From SIG607 sp045648445 (GTDB lineage Bacteria > Bacillota > Clostridia > Oscillospirales > Acutalibacteraceae), in the NCBI GenBank assembly GCA_045648445.1, contig JAZRNY010000034.1, positions 36,699 to 100,698 of the forward strand: a DNA stretch of 64,000 nt. The letters run 5' to 3'. A program made the translations under genes and the position numbers. This document shows, one piece after another, positions 7,444 to 16,005 of the stretch. Within the stretch, counting starts at the first letter, position 1. Each line of letters opens with the position of its first letter. The notes under the pieces were generated by a model. That model was not told the DNA's origin and made no database searches. It worked only from the letters and a program-made list of their open reading frames with translations.

Positions 7444-9003
7444 ATGAATATCTCAAAACTTATGGCTTTTGTAATTTACTTTTTAGCCATGCTTGCAATT
7501 GGTTTTGTTTTCTTCCTTAAATCAAGAAAACAAAGTGGTGAAAAGGATTATTTCCTTGGCGGACGTTCTATGGGCCCGTGGGTAACCGCTATGAGCGCTC
7601 AGGCGTCTGATATGAGCGGTTGGCTTTTGATGGGCTTCCCCGGAAGTATTCTTGCTTTTGGTATGGGTAAGGTTTGGATAGGTATCGGTCTTGCGCTTGG
7701 TACTATTCTTAACTGGGTGATTATGGCAAGACGTCTTCGCCGTTTTTCAAAGGCTGCAGGCGACTCTATAACACTTCCACAGTATCTTACTAACCGTTTT
7801 GCTTCCTCTAGCCCTGCATTAAAGGTTATATGCGCAGTTATTTTCCTTATAGCATTTACCGTATACGTTGCATCTGCATTTAACGCAGGTACTACAGTAT
7901 TCTGCTCGGTTATTCCTTGGTTTGAAACAAGAAAGCAACTTGCAATGATACTCTTTGCCGCAATAATTCTTGTTTATACCTTTATGGGTGGTTACAAGGC
8001 TGTTTGTTGGACCGACTTTTTCCAGGGTATTTTAATGCTCGTAGCATTACTTGCAGTTCCGATTATTATGTTCTCATTAGGCGATTTTGACGATACATAC
8101 AAAACTGCATTTGCTGACGGCGTTACAGCATTTAATTCCAACCCCTTTACTGCAAGTTGGCAGGATATTGCTTCGGGTCTAGGTTGGGGACTTGGTTACT
8201 TCGGTATGCCTCACATTCTTGTAAGATTTATGTCTATAAAGAAGTCTTCAATGGTTAAAAAGTCTTCTTCAGTTGCAATTGTTTGGGTTATTCTTACCCT
8301 TGGCGCAGCAATAGCAATTGCTTATTTTGCTCGTGCATATATGTTTACTGACGGAACTTCACTTGCAGTATCTTTGATTCCTGCAGGTCTTCAGCAAAAC
8401 GTATTTATCAAAATAGTTGACGATATTTTCCCCGGATTTATTGCAGGTGTTCTTCTTTCCGCAATTATCGCCGCTTCTATGTCTACCGCTGACTCTCAAC
8501 TTCTTGTTGCGTCTTCTTCCTTTACAAGCGATATTTATAAACCTATTATAAGACGCAATAAGGCAAGCGACAAAGAACTGCTTTGGGTTGGTAGAATTGT
8601 AGTTCTCATTGTAACCATAGTAGCGCTTCTTATTTCTCTTTCGGGTCTTAAAGGCACTAATCCTTGGGCTTCGAACATTATGGCAATGGTTGAAAACGCA
8701 TGGGGTCTTTTCGGCGCTGCTTTCGGTCCTGTAGTTATTCTTTCACTTTTCTGGAAACGCTTTAACTACGCAGGCGCAGTTGCAGGTATTGTAGCAGGCG
8801 CTGCCGCTGATATTGCTTGGCTTGTTCTCTTTACAAGTACCGTTACCGATGCTGTTGTTTATAACACCGGCGTATACGAAATTATCCCCGGTTTCGTTAT
8901 AGGCGCAATAGTTTCGATAGTTGTTACCCTTTGCACAAAGGCACCAAGTCAGGAAGTTATAGATATTTATAACCAAGCAACCGACACTTCTATCGACGAT
9001 TAA
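7444..9003 (+). CDS. putP: Sodium:solute symporter, PutP-like (sodium/proline)
   Basis: A 519-residue multi-pass membrane protein of the SSS family with about 13 hydrophobic segments. The N-terminal signature GGRSMGPWVTAMSAQASDMSGW and the later DIFPGFIAGVLLSAIIAASMSTADSQLL region match PutP, where these segments line the sodium and substrate sites. PutP imports proline with sodium, for nutrition or osmoprotection. Substrate identity by family resemblance is likely but not proven. AAGGAGAG precedes the ATG. The gene is monocistronic, between its own promoter and a strong terminator, downstream of a TetR-family regulator. Confidence 0.9.
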   Translation: MNISKLMAFVIYFLAMLAIGFVFFLKSRKQSGEKDYFLGGRSMGPWVTAMSAQASDMSGWLLMGFPGSILAFGMGKVWIGIGLALGTILNWVIMARRLRRFSKAAGDSITLPQYLTNRFASSSPALKVICAVIFLIAFTVYVASAFNAGTTVFCSVIPWFETRKQLAMILFAAIILVYTFMGGYKAVCWTDFFQGILMLVALLAVPIIMFSLGDFDDTYKTAFADGVTAFNSNPFTASWQDIASGLGWGLGYFGMPHILVRFMSIKKSSMVKKSSSVAIVWVILTLGAAIAIAYFARAYMFTDGTSLAVSLIPAGLQQNVFIKIVDDIFPGFIAGVLLSAIIAASMSTADSQLLVASSSFTSDIYKPIIRRNKASDKELLWVGRIVVLIVTIVALLISLSGLKGTNPWASNIMAMVENAWGLFGAAFGPVVILSLFWKRFNYAGAVAGIVAGAAADIAWLVLFTSTVTDAVVYNTGVYEIIPGFVIGAIVSIVVTLCTKAPSQEVIDIYNQATDTSIDD

Positions 9004-9014
9004 TAAAACTTTTT

Positions 9015-9053
9015 AAATAACCGACGGCGAAAAAACCGTCGGTTATTTTTTTA
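9015..9053 (+). terminator. Intrinsic terminator of the symporter gene
   Basis: AAATAACCGACGG pairs with CCGTCGGTTATTT and is followed by a T tract. Confidence 0.94.
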
Positions 9054-9060
9054 TTTTCTG

Positions 9061-9089
9061 TTGATATTTTTGGCAATAATAAGTATAAT
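9061..9089 (+). promoter_or_regulatory. Predicted sigma-A promoter of the murD operon
   Basis: TTGATA, a 17-base spacer and a perfect TATAAT lie 45 bases before the murD start. Confidence 0.75.
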
Positions 9090-9133
9090 AGAAATATATA
9101 TAATTTATAATAACTACGGAAGGGGCGGAATTT

Positions 9134-10513
9134 ATGGATTGCAAACAGTTTTGGCAACATATTTCCACCAAAAAAATAGCAATTTGCGGAATAGGTGTAA
9201 GCAACACTCCTTTAATACTTGATTTTATAAGCAAGGGCGCAAGGGTAATTGCTTGTGATAGAAGAAACAGAGCGCAGATAGGCGCACTTGCAGACGAACT
9301 TGAAAATGCAGGTGCAGAACTCCGTCTTGGCGAAAGATACCTTGACGACCTTGAAGTAGATATAATTTTCCGTACTCCCGGAATGAATTTTTATATTCCG
9401 GAACTTGATATGGCCAGAAAACGCGGTATTGCCGTTACAAGCGAAATGGAAGTTTTCTTTGACCTTTGTCCTGCAACTATTTTTGCGGTTACAGGTTCTG
9501 ACGGTAAAACCACCACTACAACTCTTATTGCAAAAATGCTTGAAGCAGAGGGCAAAAAGGTTCACATAGGCGGAAATATCGGCAAACCTTTGCTTCCAAG
9601 AATAACCGAAATTGAGCCTGACGATTTCGTTGTTGCCGAACTTTCTTCTTTCCAACTTATTTCTATGAGAAAAAGCCCCGACGTAGCAGTAGTTACAAAC
9701 GTTGCTCCAAACCATCTTGATATTCATAAGGATATGGATGAATACGTTGAGGCAAAGAAAAATATTTTAATGCATCAAAATGCTTTTTCTCGTACCGTAC
9801 TTAACCGCGACAATGAAATTACTTCCGGTTTTTCCCGTCACGTACGCGGTCAGTCTTTAAGTTTTAGTATGGAAAGACCTCTTAAAAACGGCGCGTGGCT
9901 TGATACCGACGGAACCATTCATATGGCGTACAGAGGTATGGACGTACCCGTAATGCACAGAGATAACATTTCTATAATCGGTGACCACAACGTAGAAAAT
10001 TATCTTGCGGCTATTTCTGCCGTTTGGGGATACGTAAGCGCTGACAACATCCGCAAGGTTGCTAAAGAATTTATGGGTGTTGAGCATAGAAACGAACTTG
10101 TAAGAGAGGTTAACGGCGTACGCTACTTTAACGATTCTATCGCAAGCAGTCCTTCACGTACCATAGCAGGTCTTAAATCCTTTGATAGAAAAGTAATGCT
10201 TATTGCGGGCGGTTACGATAAACACATACCCTTTGAACCCTTAGCGCCGTATATTATCGAAAAGGTTAAATTTATGGCTCTTTCAGGCCCGACTGCCGCC
10301 GCTATTGAAAAGGCTGTATTAGAACATCCTCATTATAACGGTGTTCCCGAAATAGTAAGGGTAAACGATATTAAAGAGGCTTTAGAAATCGTAAGTGCTA
10401 AGGCTCAAAGCGGCGATATAGTTACACTTTCTCCTGCTTGCGCATCTTTTGATGCTTTCCCGAATTTTGAAGCAAGAGGTAAATACTTTAAGGAATTGGT
10501 AAATAATTTATAA
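9134..10513 (+). CDS. murD: UDP-N-acetylmuramoylalanine--D-glutamate ligase
   Basis: MurD adds D-glutamate to UDP-MurNAc-L-Ala in the cytoplasmic phase of peptidoglycan synthesis. The 459 residues show the Mur ligase order: an N-terminal Rossmann-like domain (GIGVSNTP near 19-26), the ATP-binding loop TGSDGKTTTT (about 120-129), the central motif with NHLDIHKDMDEYVEAKKNI, and a C-terminal domain with NDSIASSPSRT and GGYDKH. The start follows a GGGG-type ribosome site. It heads a six-gene operon whose members are otherwise not wall genes, an arrangement different from the usual dcw cluster. Confidence 0.96.
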   Translation: MDCKQFWQHISTKKIAICGIGVSNTPLILDFISKGARVIACDRRNRAQIGALADELENAGAELRLGERYLDDLEVDIIFRTPGMNFYIPELDMARKRGIAVTSEMEVFFDLCPATIFAVTGSDGKTTTTTLIAKMLEAEGKKVHIGGNIGKPLLPRITEIEPDDFVVAELSSFQLISMRKSPDVAVVTNVAPNHLDIHKDMDEYVEAKKNILMHQNAFSRTVLNRDNEITSGFSRHVRGQSLSFSMERPLKNGAWLDTDGTIHMAYRGMDVPVMHRDNISIIGDHNVENYLAAISAVWGYVSADNIRKVAKEFMGVEHRNELVREVNGVRYFNDSIASSPSRTIAGLKSFDRKVMLIAGGYDKHIPFEPLAPYIIEKVKFMALSGPTAAAIEKAVLEHPHYNGVPEIVRVNDIKEALEIVSAKAQSGDIVTLSPACASFDAFPNFEARGKYFKELVNNL

Positions 10514-11526
10514 TGGATATTAAAGAACTTTTAAAAGAATTGACTTTAAGTTTTTCAATAGGTCATATAAGCGGCGCCCGTGAAATTCTCGGGCGCGTTG
10601 TTTCGCCTTATGCTGAAACTGAAAAAATAGGAAATCAAGGTCTTGTTGCAACCATAAATAAAGACTGCAAAAAGACTATACTTATTGATGCCCATTTGGA
10701 TGAAATAGGTTTTACCGTTACTAATATAGATGAAAAAGGTTTTCTTACCGTATCAAATTGCGGTGGAATCGATTTACGTCAACTTCCTACAAAACAGGTG
10801 ATTATTCACGGAAAAGAAAGGGTTAAGGGTGTGTTCATAAGCACTCCGCCTCATCTTTCTAAGGATAATGAAAAGTTTTCTGATTTAAGCAAAATTAAAA
10901 TAGATACAGGACTTTTGCAAAAGGCAAAAGAAATAATCAGCGTGGGCGATTACGTAACCTTTGACGGTGAATTTTTCCCCTTGGGCGAAAACAGAGTAAC
11001 CTCTAAAAGTCTTGATAACCGCGCAGGCTGTGCGGTGCTTGCACTTTTAGCAGAAAGACTGAAAAAAGAAAATCTTCCCGTAAACGTAAAATTTTTATTT
11101 AGTGAAGGGGAAGAACTTGGACTTAGAGGGGCAAGAACTGCCGCTTACGGAATAAATGCCGATGAGGCTATAATAGTTGACGTTAGTTTCGGCGATGCGC
11201 CTGACGTAAAGGGCGATGATTGTTCACCCCTTGGAAGCGGAGTTATGATTGGTGTTTCTCCAATACTTTGCAGAAATATAACCCGTACTTTAGAAGATAT
11301 TGCTGTTAAAAACAATATTCCCTTTACAAATGAAATTATGGGTTCAACCACGGGAACAAATGCCGACGTAATCTCAATAATTAAAGAGGGAATATCCTGC
11401 GGACTTGTTTCTATTCCTCTTCGTAATATGCATACCGATTGCGAAATAGTTGATATACGCGATATTGAGGCAACTGTAGATTTACTGCTAAAATACATTT
11501 TATCGGGAGGCGTAAACAATGATTGA
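10513..11526 (+). CDS. M42 family metallopeptidase (first paralogue)
   Basis: M42 enzymes are cobalt- or zinc-dependent aminopeptidases and deblocking enzymes, often large tetrahedral assemblies. The metal and catalytic residues are visible in order: IDAHLDE, SLDNRAGC, SEGEELGLRGA, an Asp-containing VDVSFGD and RNMHTDCE near the C-terminus. The length of 337 residues is normal. Its start overlaps the murD stop by one base (TAATG), so translation is probably coupled. The next gene is a second M42 peptidase of identical length but divergent sequence. The two could form hetero-oligomers or have different specificities; this is inference. Confidence 0.9.
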   Translation: MDIKELLKELTLSFSIGHISGAREILGRVVSPYAETEKIGNQGLVATINKDCKKTILIDAHLDEIGFTVTNIDEKGFLTVSNCGGIDLRQLPTKQVIIHGKERVKGVFISTPPHLSKDNEKFSDLSKIKIDTGLLQKAKEIISVGDYVTFDGEFFPLGENRVTSKSLDNRAGCAVLALLAERLKKENLPVNVKFLFSEGEELGLRGARTAAYGINADEAIIVDVSFGDAPDVKGDDCSPLGSGVMIGVSPILCRNITRTLEDIAVKNNIPFTNEIMGSTTGTNADVISIIKEGISCGLVSIPLRNMHTDCEIVDIRDIEATVDLLLKYILSGGVNND

Positions 11527-12532
11527 ACTGCTTAAAAAACTATGCCTTGCCGATGGTGTTTCGGGAAATGAAAAAAACGTTGCCCAAATTATAATAGACG
11601 AAATAAAAGATTATGCACAGGTGAAAACTGATGCGCTTGGCAACATTATCGCTTTTAAAAAGGGGAAGAAAACTCCTGACAAAAGAATTATGATTGACGC
11701 CCACATAGACGAGGTCGGATTAATAATAACGGGTGTTACGTCTGACGGCTTTTTAAAGTTTTCGGTTGTAGGCGGAATAAATTCTTCTGCGCTTATTTGC
11801 AAAAAAGTTTTAATTGAAGGCAAAACCGTAGGTGTAATTGGTTGCAAGCCCGTTCATCTTTGTTCGGCTGATGAAAAGGAAACACCACCAAAGGAAAATA
11901 GTCTTTATATTGATATTGGCGCTTCAACCAAAGAGGAAGCCTTAAAAACCGTGCGTCTTGGCGATATGGCAACCTTTATAAGCGAATTTTTATTAATGGG
12001 AAATGAAAATTTAAAAGCAAAAGCATTGGACGATAGGGTTGGTTGTGCTACGCTTATTTCTATGATAAAAAATTATGATGAATATGATTTTTACGCCACA
12101 TTTACCGTTCAGGAGGAGGTAGGTCTTCGCGGAGCAAGGACTGCCACATTTGGAGTAAATCCTGATTTTGCAATATGTCTTGAGGCTACAACGGCGGCAG
12201 ATATTGCAGGTGTTGCAGATGAAGATAAGGTGTGCGCCTTGGGAAAAGGCCCTGCAGTTTCCTTTATGGATAAAGCCACGGTTTATGACAGAGGTCTTTA
12301 CGATGCGGCGCTTTTATGCAATACTCCCCATCAAACAAAATCAGCGGTAACGGGCGGAAACAATTCAGGTGCAGTGCATTTAACTAAAGAAGGCGTACGC
12401 ACCATTGCTCTTTCGGTTCCTTGCAGATATATTCATACAGGTTCTAGCGTATGTAACATTTCTGATATATTAAATCTTGAAAAACTTGCTTGTGAACTAT
12501 GCAGTAAAATTTGCTCCGGTGAAATAAAGTGA
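11519..12532 (+). CDS. M42 family metallopeptidase (second paralogue)
   Basis: A 337-residue peptidase with the family's metal and catalytic sites: MIDAHIDEVGL, KALDDRVGC, TVQEEVGLRGA, the Glu-type ligand in CLEATTAADIAG, and a C-terminal YIHTGSS. The Glu in the CLEATTAAD segment follows the more common M42 pattern, whereas the upstream paralogue has Asp there. The reading frame starts 8 bases inside the upstream gene, with GGGAGG as ribosome site, so the pair is translationally coupled. It probably releases N-terminal residues from intracellular peptides. Confidence 0.9.
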   Translation: MIELLKKLCLADGVSGNEKNVAQIIIDEIKDYAQVKTDALGNIIAFKKGKKTPDKRIMIDAHIDEVGLIITGVTSDGFLKFSVVGGINSSALICKKVLIEGKTVGVIGCKPVHLCSADEKETPPKENSLYIDIGASTKEEALKTVRLGDMATFISEFLLMGNENLKAKALDDRVGCATLISMIKNYDEYDFYATFTVQEEVGLRGARTATFGVNPDFAICLEATTAADIAGVADEDKVCALGKGPAVSFMDKATVYDRGLYDAALLCNTPHQTKSAVTGGNNSGAVHLTKEGVRTIALSVPCRYIHTGSSVCNISDILNLEKLACELCSKICSGEIK

Positions 12533-13230
12533 TAATTAAAGAATACAATGATGATTTTGGAAAAACTGATGACGTTGCCCTTGTTAAAATCAGATGTTCC
12601 TATAAGGCATATAAAGATTACGATAGGGTGGCGCAGTTTTACAGCGGTATAAAATGCGATGGAAAACCTTATGCTGTTATAGCAAAGGTGGGCGGTTATA
12701 TAAGTCTTTACGAAAACGGCGGAGATGTTGACGAATTAAAAGATTTTTTAAAATTCGTGGGTTTTAGCGGAATTTTCACTTCTGTTAAAACTGTCGAAAA
12801 ACTAAATCTTAAAATAAACGAAAAATGTCTTTGTTTTAAAATCAGTCCGCCTTATGAAAGTTCTGAAAAAGGTGAAGACGGCACCCCAAGAAAACTTATG
12901 GAATGTCTTAGCGAAGGGTTAAGCATTGAAGATTCTGACGGATTTGTTGCCGACGTTACATTCAGAACTTTACATTCATGCGCCGATTACGTATTAAAAG
13001 ACGGTGGCGGAGCGCTTTTGTTTTATACCGAAAATCAAGGACTTATAAACGGCATAGCCACTCCGAAAAATAAGCGTGGCAAGGGTCTTGGCAGTCAACT
13101 TGTAAAAATGATTTTAAATAAAGCGGGGCAAAGAACCGTTTATGCCTGCGCCGAAGAAAAAAATAAAGATTTTTATATAAAAAACGGTTTTACTTTAATC
13201 GGCGAAGCCGCGTATTGTGAGGAAGAATAA
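12529..13230 (+). CDS. GNAT family acetyltransferase
   Basis: This 233-residue protein has a C-terminal GNAT half: the acetyl-CoA loop RGKGLGSQLV (about residues 183-192) and a terminal FYIKNGFTLIGE strand-helix typical of the fold. The N-terminal 110 residues are not recognised and may be a degenerate second GNAT lobe. It starts with GTG, overlapping the upstream stop by 4 bases (GTGA). The acceptor substrate is unknown. Its place between peptidases and a PLP lyase suggests amino-acid or peptide metabolism, but that is only context. Confidence 0.8.
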   Translation: MIIKEYNDDFGKTDDVALVKIRCSYKAYKDYDRVAQFYSGIKCDGKPYAVIAKVGGYISLYENGGDVDELKDFLKFVGFSGIFTSVKTVEKLNLKINEKCLCFKISPPYESSEKGEDGTPRKLMECLSEGLSIEDSDGFVADVTFRTLHSCADYVLKDGGGALLFYTENQGLINGIATPKNKRGKGLGSQLVKMILNKAGQRTVYACAEEKNKDFYIKNGFTLIGEAAYCEEE

Positions 13231-14504
13231 TGAAACAAACTTTTTTTGACGTTAACGAAAAACTGTTATCTTTGGATGAGCAAATTATTGAAGAAACCAA
13301 AGAACAGTTTGAAAAAATAAACAGTATTGCGCAGTTTAATCAGCAAAAGGTGTTATCTGCTTTTATAAAACATAAAGTAAGTGAAATGCATCTTGGCATT
13401 TCTACAGGTTACGGATATGACGATATAGGCAGAGATACCCTTGAAAAACTTTGGGCAGACTGTATGGGAGCCGAAGATTCTCTTATAAGACACAATTTTG
13501 TTTCGGGTACTCATACTCTTTGCGTTGCGCTTTTCGGTGTTCTTCGTCCCAAAGATAAAATGATTTGTCTTACGGGCCGTCCTTACGATACACTTATAGG
13601 TGTGCTTGGTATTGATGAACACGTTGACGGTTCATTAAAGGATTTCGGTGTAGAGTACAGTCAGGTTGATTTAAAAGAAAACGGAACCGTTGATGAAGAA
13701 GCAGTTATAAAAGCCTTAAAAGAAGATACATATAAAATGGCTTATATTCAGCGTTCTCGCGGATATAGTCTTCGTCCAAGCCTTTCTATTGAAAAGATTG
13801 AAAGACTTTGTAAAATAGTTAAGGAAATATCTCCTGAAACAATAATAATGGTAGATAATTGTTACGGAGAATTTGTGCAAACAAAAGAACCTACCCAAGT
13901 AGGCGCAGACCTTATTGCAGGTTCTTTGATAAAAAATCCCGGTGGAGGTATTGCTCCAACGGGCGGATATATTGCAGGTAGACGTGATCTTGTTGAACAG
14001 TGCGCATTTAGACTTACTGCACCGGGCGTGGGCAGGGAAGTTGGAGCCACTCTCGGACACAACCGAGAAATGTATATGGGTGTGTTTGCTGCTCCTCATA
14101 CGGTAGGTGAGGCTTTAAAAACAGCGGTTTATTGTTCGGCGCTATTTTCTAAACTTGGTTATAGTGTATCGCCTATGCCCGGTGAAGACAGAGCCGATAT
14201 TATTCAGTCGGTTATTTTGGGTAACAGAGAAGCGCTTATTGCTTTTTGCAAAGGTATGCAAAGCGGCGCACCTATAGATTCTTTCGTTTCTCCTGAGCCG
14301 TGGGCTATGCCGGGATATACCGATGAAGTTATTATGGCTGCAGGCAGTTTTACTTTAGGTGCTTCTATTGAACTTTCTGCTGATGCACCACTGAGAGAAC
14401 CATTTGCGGCTTGGATGCAGGGTGGTCTAAACTTTCACAGCGGTCAAATGGGGGTACTTCTTGCTGCCGACAGTATGGCTAAAAAAGGACTATTGACCTT
14501 ATAA
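13230..14504 (+). CDS. Methionine gamma-lyase-like PLP enzyme ('aluminium resistance' family)
   Basis: The 424 residues match the Firmicutes family annotated both as methionine gamma-lyase family protein and as aluminium resistance protein (YnbB-like). Fold type I PLP features are visible: IRHNFVSGTHTL in the cofactor-binding part, the Asp-containing MVDNCYGEF, and the Schiff-base lysine in GSLIKNPGGGIAPTGGY (about residue 235). It probably cleaves a sulfur amino acid or related substrate; the true reaction is not established for the family. It overlaps the upstream stop by one base and belongs to the murD operon. Confidence 0.85.
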   Translation: MKQTFFDVNEKLLSLDEQIIEETKEQFEKINSIAQFNQQKVLSAFIKHKVSEMHLGISTGYGYDDIGRDTLEKLWADCMGAEDSLIRHNFVSGTHTLCVALFGVLRPKDKMICLTGRPYDTLIGVLGIDEHVDGSLKDFGVEYSQVDLKENGTVDEEAVIKALKEDTYKMAYIQRSRGYSLRPSLSIEKIERLCKIVKEISPETIIMVDNCYGEFVQTKEPTQVGADLIAGSLIKNPGGGIAPTGGYIAGRRDLVEQCAFRLTAPGVGREVGATLGHNREMYMGVFAAPHTVGEALKTAVYCSALFSKLGYSVSPMPGEDRADIIQSVILGNREALIAFCKGMQSGAPIDSFVSPEPWAMPGYTDEVIMAAGSFTLGASIELSADAPLREPFAAWMQGGLNFHSGQMGVLLAADSMAKKGLLTL

Positions 14505-14548
14505 AAAAATTGTAGTAAAATAAAAAATCGAGAAAGGAGATGTTTTAA

Positions 14549-15223
14549 ATGAAGACGGTATTTGAAGGCGAAATACTTCATGTTATACCTATGGAAAAGG
14601 GAATTATAATCACCTATTGTGAAAAGCGTACCGAAAGCCAACTTTCCGTTGCATTTAAAATGATTTCCTTTGAAACGGGCAAGGTTACTAACGTTGCTAA
14701 AAACATTTATCAACTTTCTAAGTTTGGAGCAGCGTATAGATTATTTGTTGAACAAACTAAAAATTATCTAACCTGTAAAGGTATTCCGTTGCCTAATGAT
14801 AGAATGTTGATTATAGAACTTGACGGAACGGTTAAGTTGCTTGATACCGATTCGACGGTTTTGTGGGCAGGGCAATTATTATATAAAAATGCTCCTCCTA
14901 CTTCTATAGCGCTTTTTGAAAATAAACTTTGGACTTGTTATGCTGAGCATAACGTAGTAGTGCGATATAATATAAATACTATGAGGGAAGAACTCCGTAT
15001 AGGCGGTGGCGCCAACTCTCCCTTTAGACAACCGTCGCACATTTTTGTGAAAGGTGATAAAGGTTATGTATGCAATCCCGGTACGTTGCAAATTTTAAAG
15101 ATTGATCTTAATAGCTATGACCTTGAGGTTTATAAGGAATTTACAAGTCCTGTAAAACAGTATTTAGAGGTTGACGGCTACGCTTTTGCCGTTATGGAAA
15201 AGGGCGTTTATTTACTGGATTGA
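14549..15223 (+). CDS. Conserved protein of unknown function, beta-propeller-like
   Basis: I do not recognise this 224-residue protein. It has no signal peptide or membrane segment. Its sequence is a run of short beta-strand-like blocks with Asp/Gly turns (LDGTVKLLDTDSTVLWAG, ENKLWTCYAEHNVVVRYN, KGDKGYVCNPGTLQILKIDL), a pattern typical of NHL/WD-like propeller blades. About four blades could fit, too few for a closed propeller in one chain. GAAAGGAG precedes the ATG. It ends the murD operon, and its stop codon overlaps the -35 box of the next promoter. Confidence 0.7.
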   Translation: MKTVFEGEILHVIPMEKGIIITYCEKRTESQLSVAFKMISFETGKVTNVAKNIYQLSKFGAAYRLFVEQTKNYLTCKGIPLPNDRMLIIELDGTVKLLDTDSTVLWAGQLLYKNAPPTSIALFENKLWTCYAEHNVVVRYNINTMREELRIGGGANSPFRQPSHIFVKGDKGYVCNPGTLQILKIDLNSYDLEVYKEFTSPVKQYLEVDGYAFAVMEKGVYLLD

Positions 15224-15248
15224 CAAAAATGCTTTTTTCTGATATAAT
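15220..15248 (+). promoter_or_regulatory. Perfect consensus promoter of the alaRT T-box transcript
   Basis: TTGACA (15220-15225) and TATAAT (15243-15248) with exactly 17 bases between them. Transcription would start near 15255, just before the T-box stem I. Confidence 0.92.
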
Positions 15249-15254
15249 AATTAA

Positions 15255-15509
15255 AAAGTAAAGACTGTGACAAGAAGTAGTAACAGATAAAAACTGTTGT
15301 AGAGAGGAAACGGTTGGTGAAAGTTTCTGCAGTTTCTCTGCGAAGCCGTCTTTGAGTCGTCACCTCGAAATAATTAAGGGTGAACGGGTTCTCCCGTTAC
15401 AGAGAACGGTTTTTAAAAACCGACAGAGTGCGAAGGTAACTTCGAATTCAGGTGGTAACACGGAAATTTTCGTCCTGAACGCAATTGCGTTCGGGATTTT
15501 TTATTTTTT
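15255..15509 (+). promoter_or_regulatory. T-box riboswitch, predicted alanine specifier (GCC)
   Basis: All the classical T-box parts are visible. The base of stem I is AAAGAC (15260-15265) paired with GTCTTT (15348-15353). The AGTA loop element and the distal GGTTGGTG segment follow. The specifier region reads GAA-GCC-G with GCC at 15345-15347, an alanine codon. The conserved T-box AGGTGGTAACACGG (15450-15463) contains TGGT, which pairs with the ACCA end of a tRNA whose discriminator is A, as in tRNA-Ala. The terminator follows. Uncharged tRNA-Ala should stabilise the antiterminator and switch on the operon. An alanine specifier fits the downstream AlaR/AlaT pair. Confidence 0.9.
15474..15509 (+). 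terminator. Regulatory terminator of the T-box leader
   Basis: CCTGAACGC pairs with GCGTTCGGG (one G-T pair) across AATT, followed by a T-rich run, and competes with the antiterminator. Confidence 0.9.
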
Positions 15510-15522
15510 AGGAGGTAATGAA

Positions 15523-16005
15523 ATGAATAAACAAATTTTAAAGTTATTAACTAAAAATGCAAGAATGAGTGTTGAAGATATCGCTCTTGCAACAAATTTG
15601 AGCCAAGAAGAAGTAAAAGCAGAAATATTTAATATGGAAGAAAGCGGTCTTATTCGCGGTTACAAAACCGTAATCGACTGGGAAAGTATTGATAATGCTT
15701 CCGTTTCTGCAATAATCGAATTAAAGGTAACTCCTAAAGCAGGTTACGGATTTGAAGAAATCGCCGAAAGAATAACAAAATATCCCGAAGTAGAATCTTG
15801 CTATCTTATGTCGGGCGTTTATGACCTTAACGTAGTTGTAAGGGGTAAATCTTTTCAAGAAGTTGCGCAGTTTGTGGCAAAAGAACTTTCGACTATCGAG
15901 TCTGTTACATCTACTGCAACACATTTTGTTTTACGCAGATACAAAGACTTTAACGTAGAACTTTCAAATAACGAACCGGATGAAAGAGGAACTGTTTCAT
16001 TATGA
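15523..16005 (+). CDS. alaR: Lrp/AsnC family regulator, AlaR-like
   Basis: A 160-residue Lrp/AsnC protein: N-terminal winged helix (about 1-50, ILKLLTKNARMSVEDIALATNLS) and C-terminal RAM ligand-binding domain (about 65-145). The true start is the ATG after GGAGG; an open frame extends upstream through the T-box but is riboswitch sequence. It overlaps an aminotransferase gene by 4 bases, the arrangement of B. subtilis alaR-alaT, where AlaR activates the alanine transaminase gene. The alanine specifier of the leader supports this assignment. Confidence 0.85.
   Translation: MNKQILKLLTKNARMSVEDIALATNLSQEEVKAEIFNMEESGLIRGYKTVIDWESIDNASVSAIIELKVTPKAGYGFEEIAERITKYPEVESCYLMSGVYDLNVVVRGKSFQEVAQFVAKELSTIESVTSTATHFVLRRYKDFNVELSNNEPDERGTVSL

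Noticed and set aside
15477..15492. GAAC...GTTC symmetry in the T-box leader as a LexA box
   Set aside because: The half-sites are 8 bases apart rather than 4 and belong to the terminator stem.
15352..15522. Open frame upstream and in phase with alaR as an N-terminal extension
   Set aside because: It runs through the T-box, antiterminator and terminator; the ATG at 15523 has a proper GGAGG and gives a normal Lrp length.
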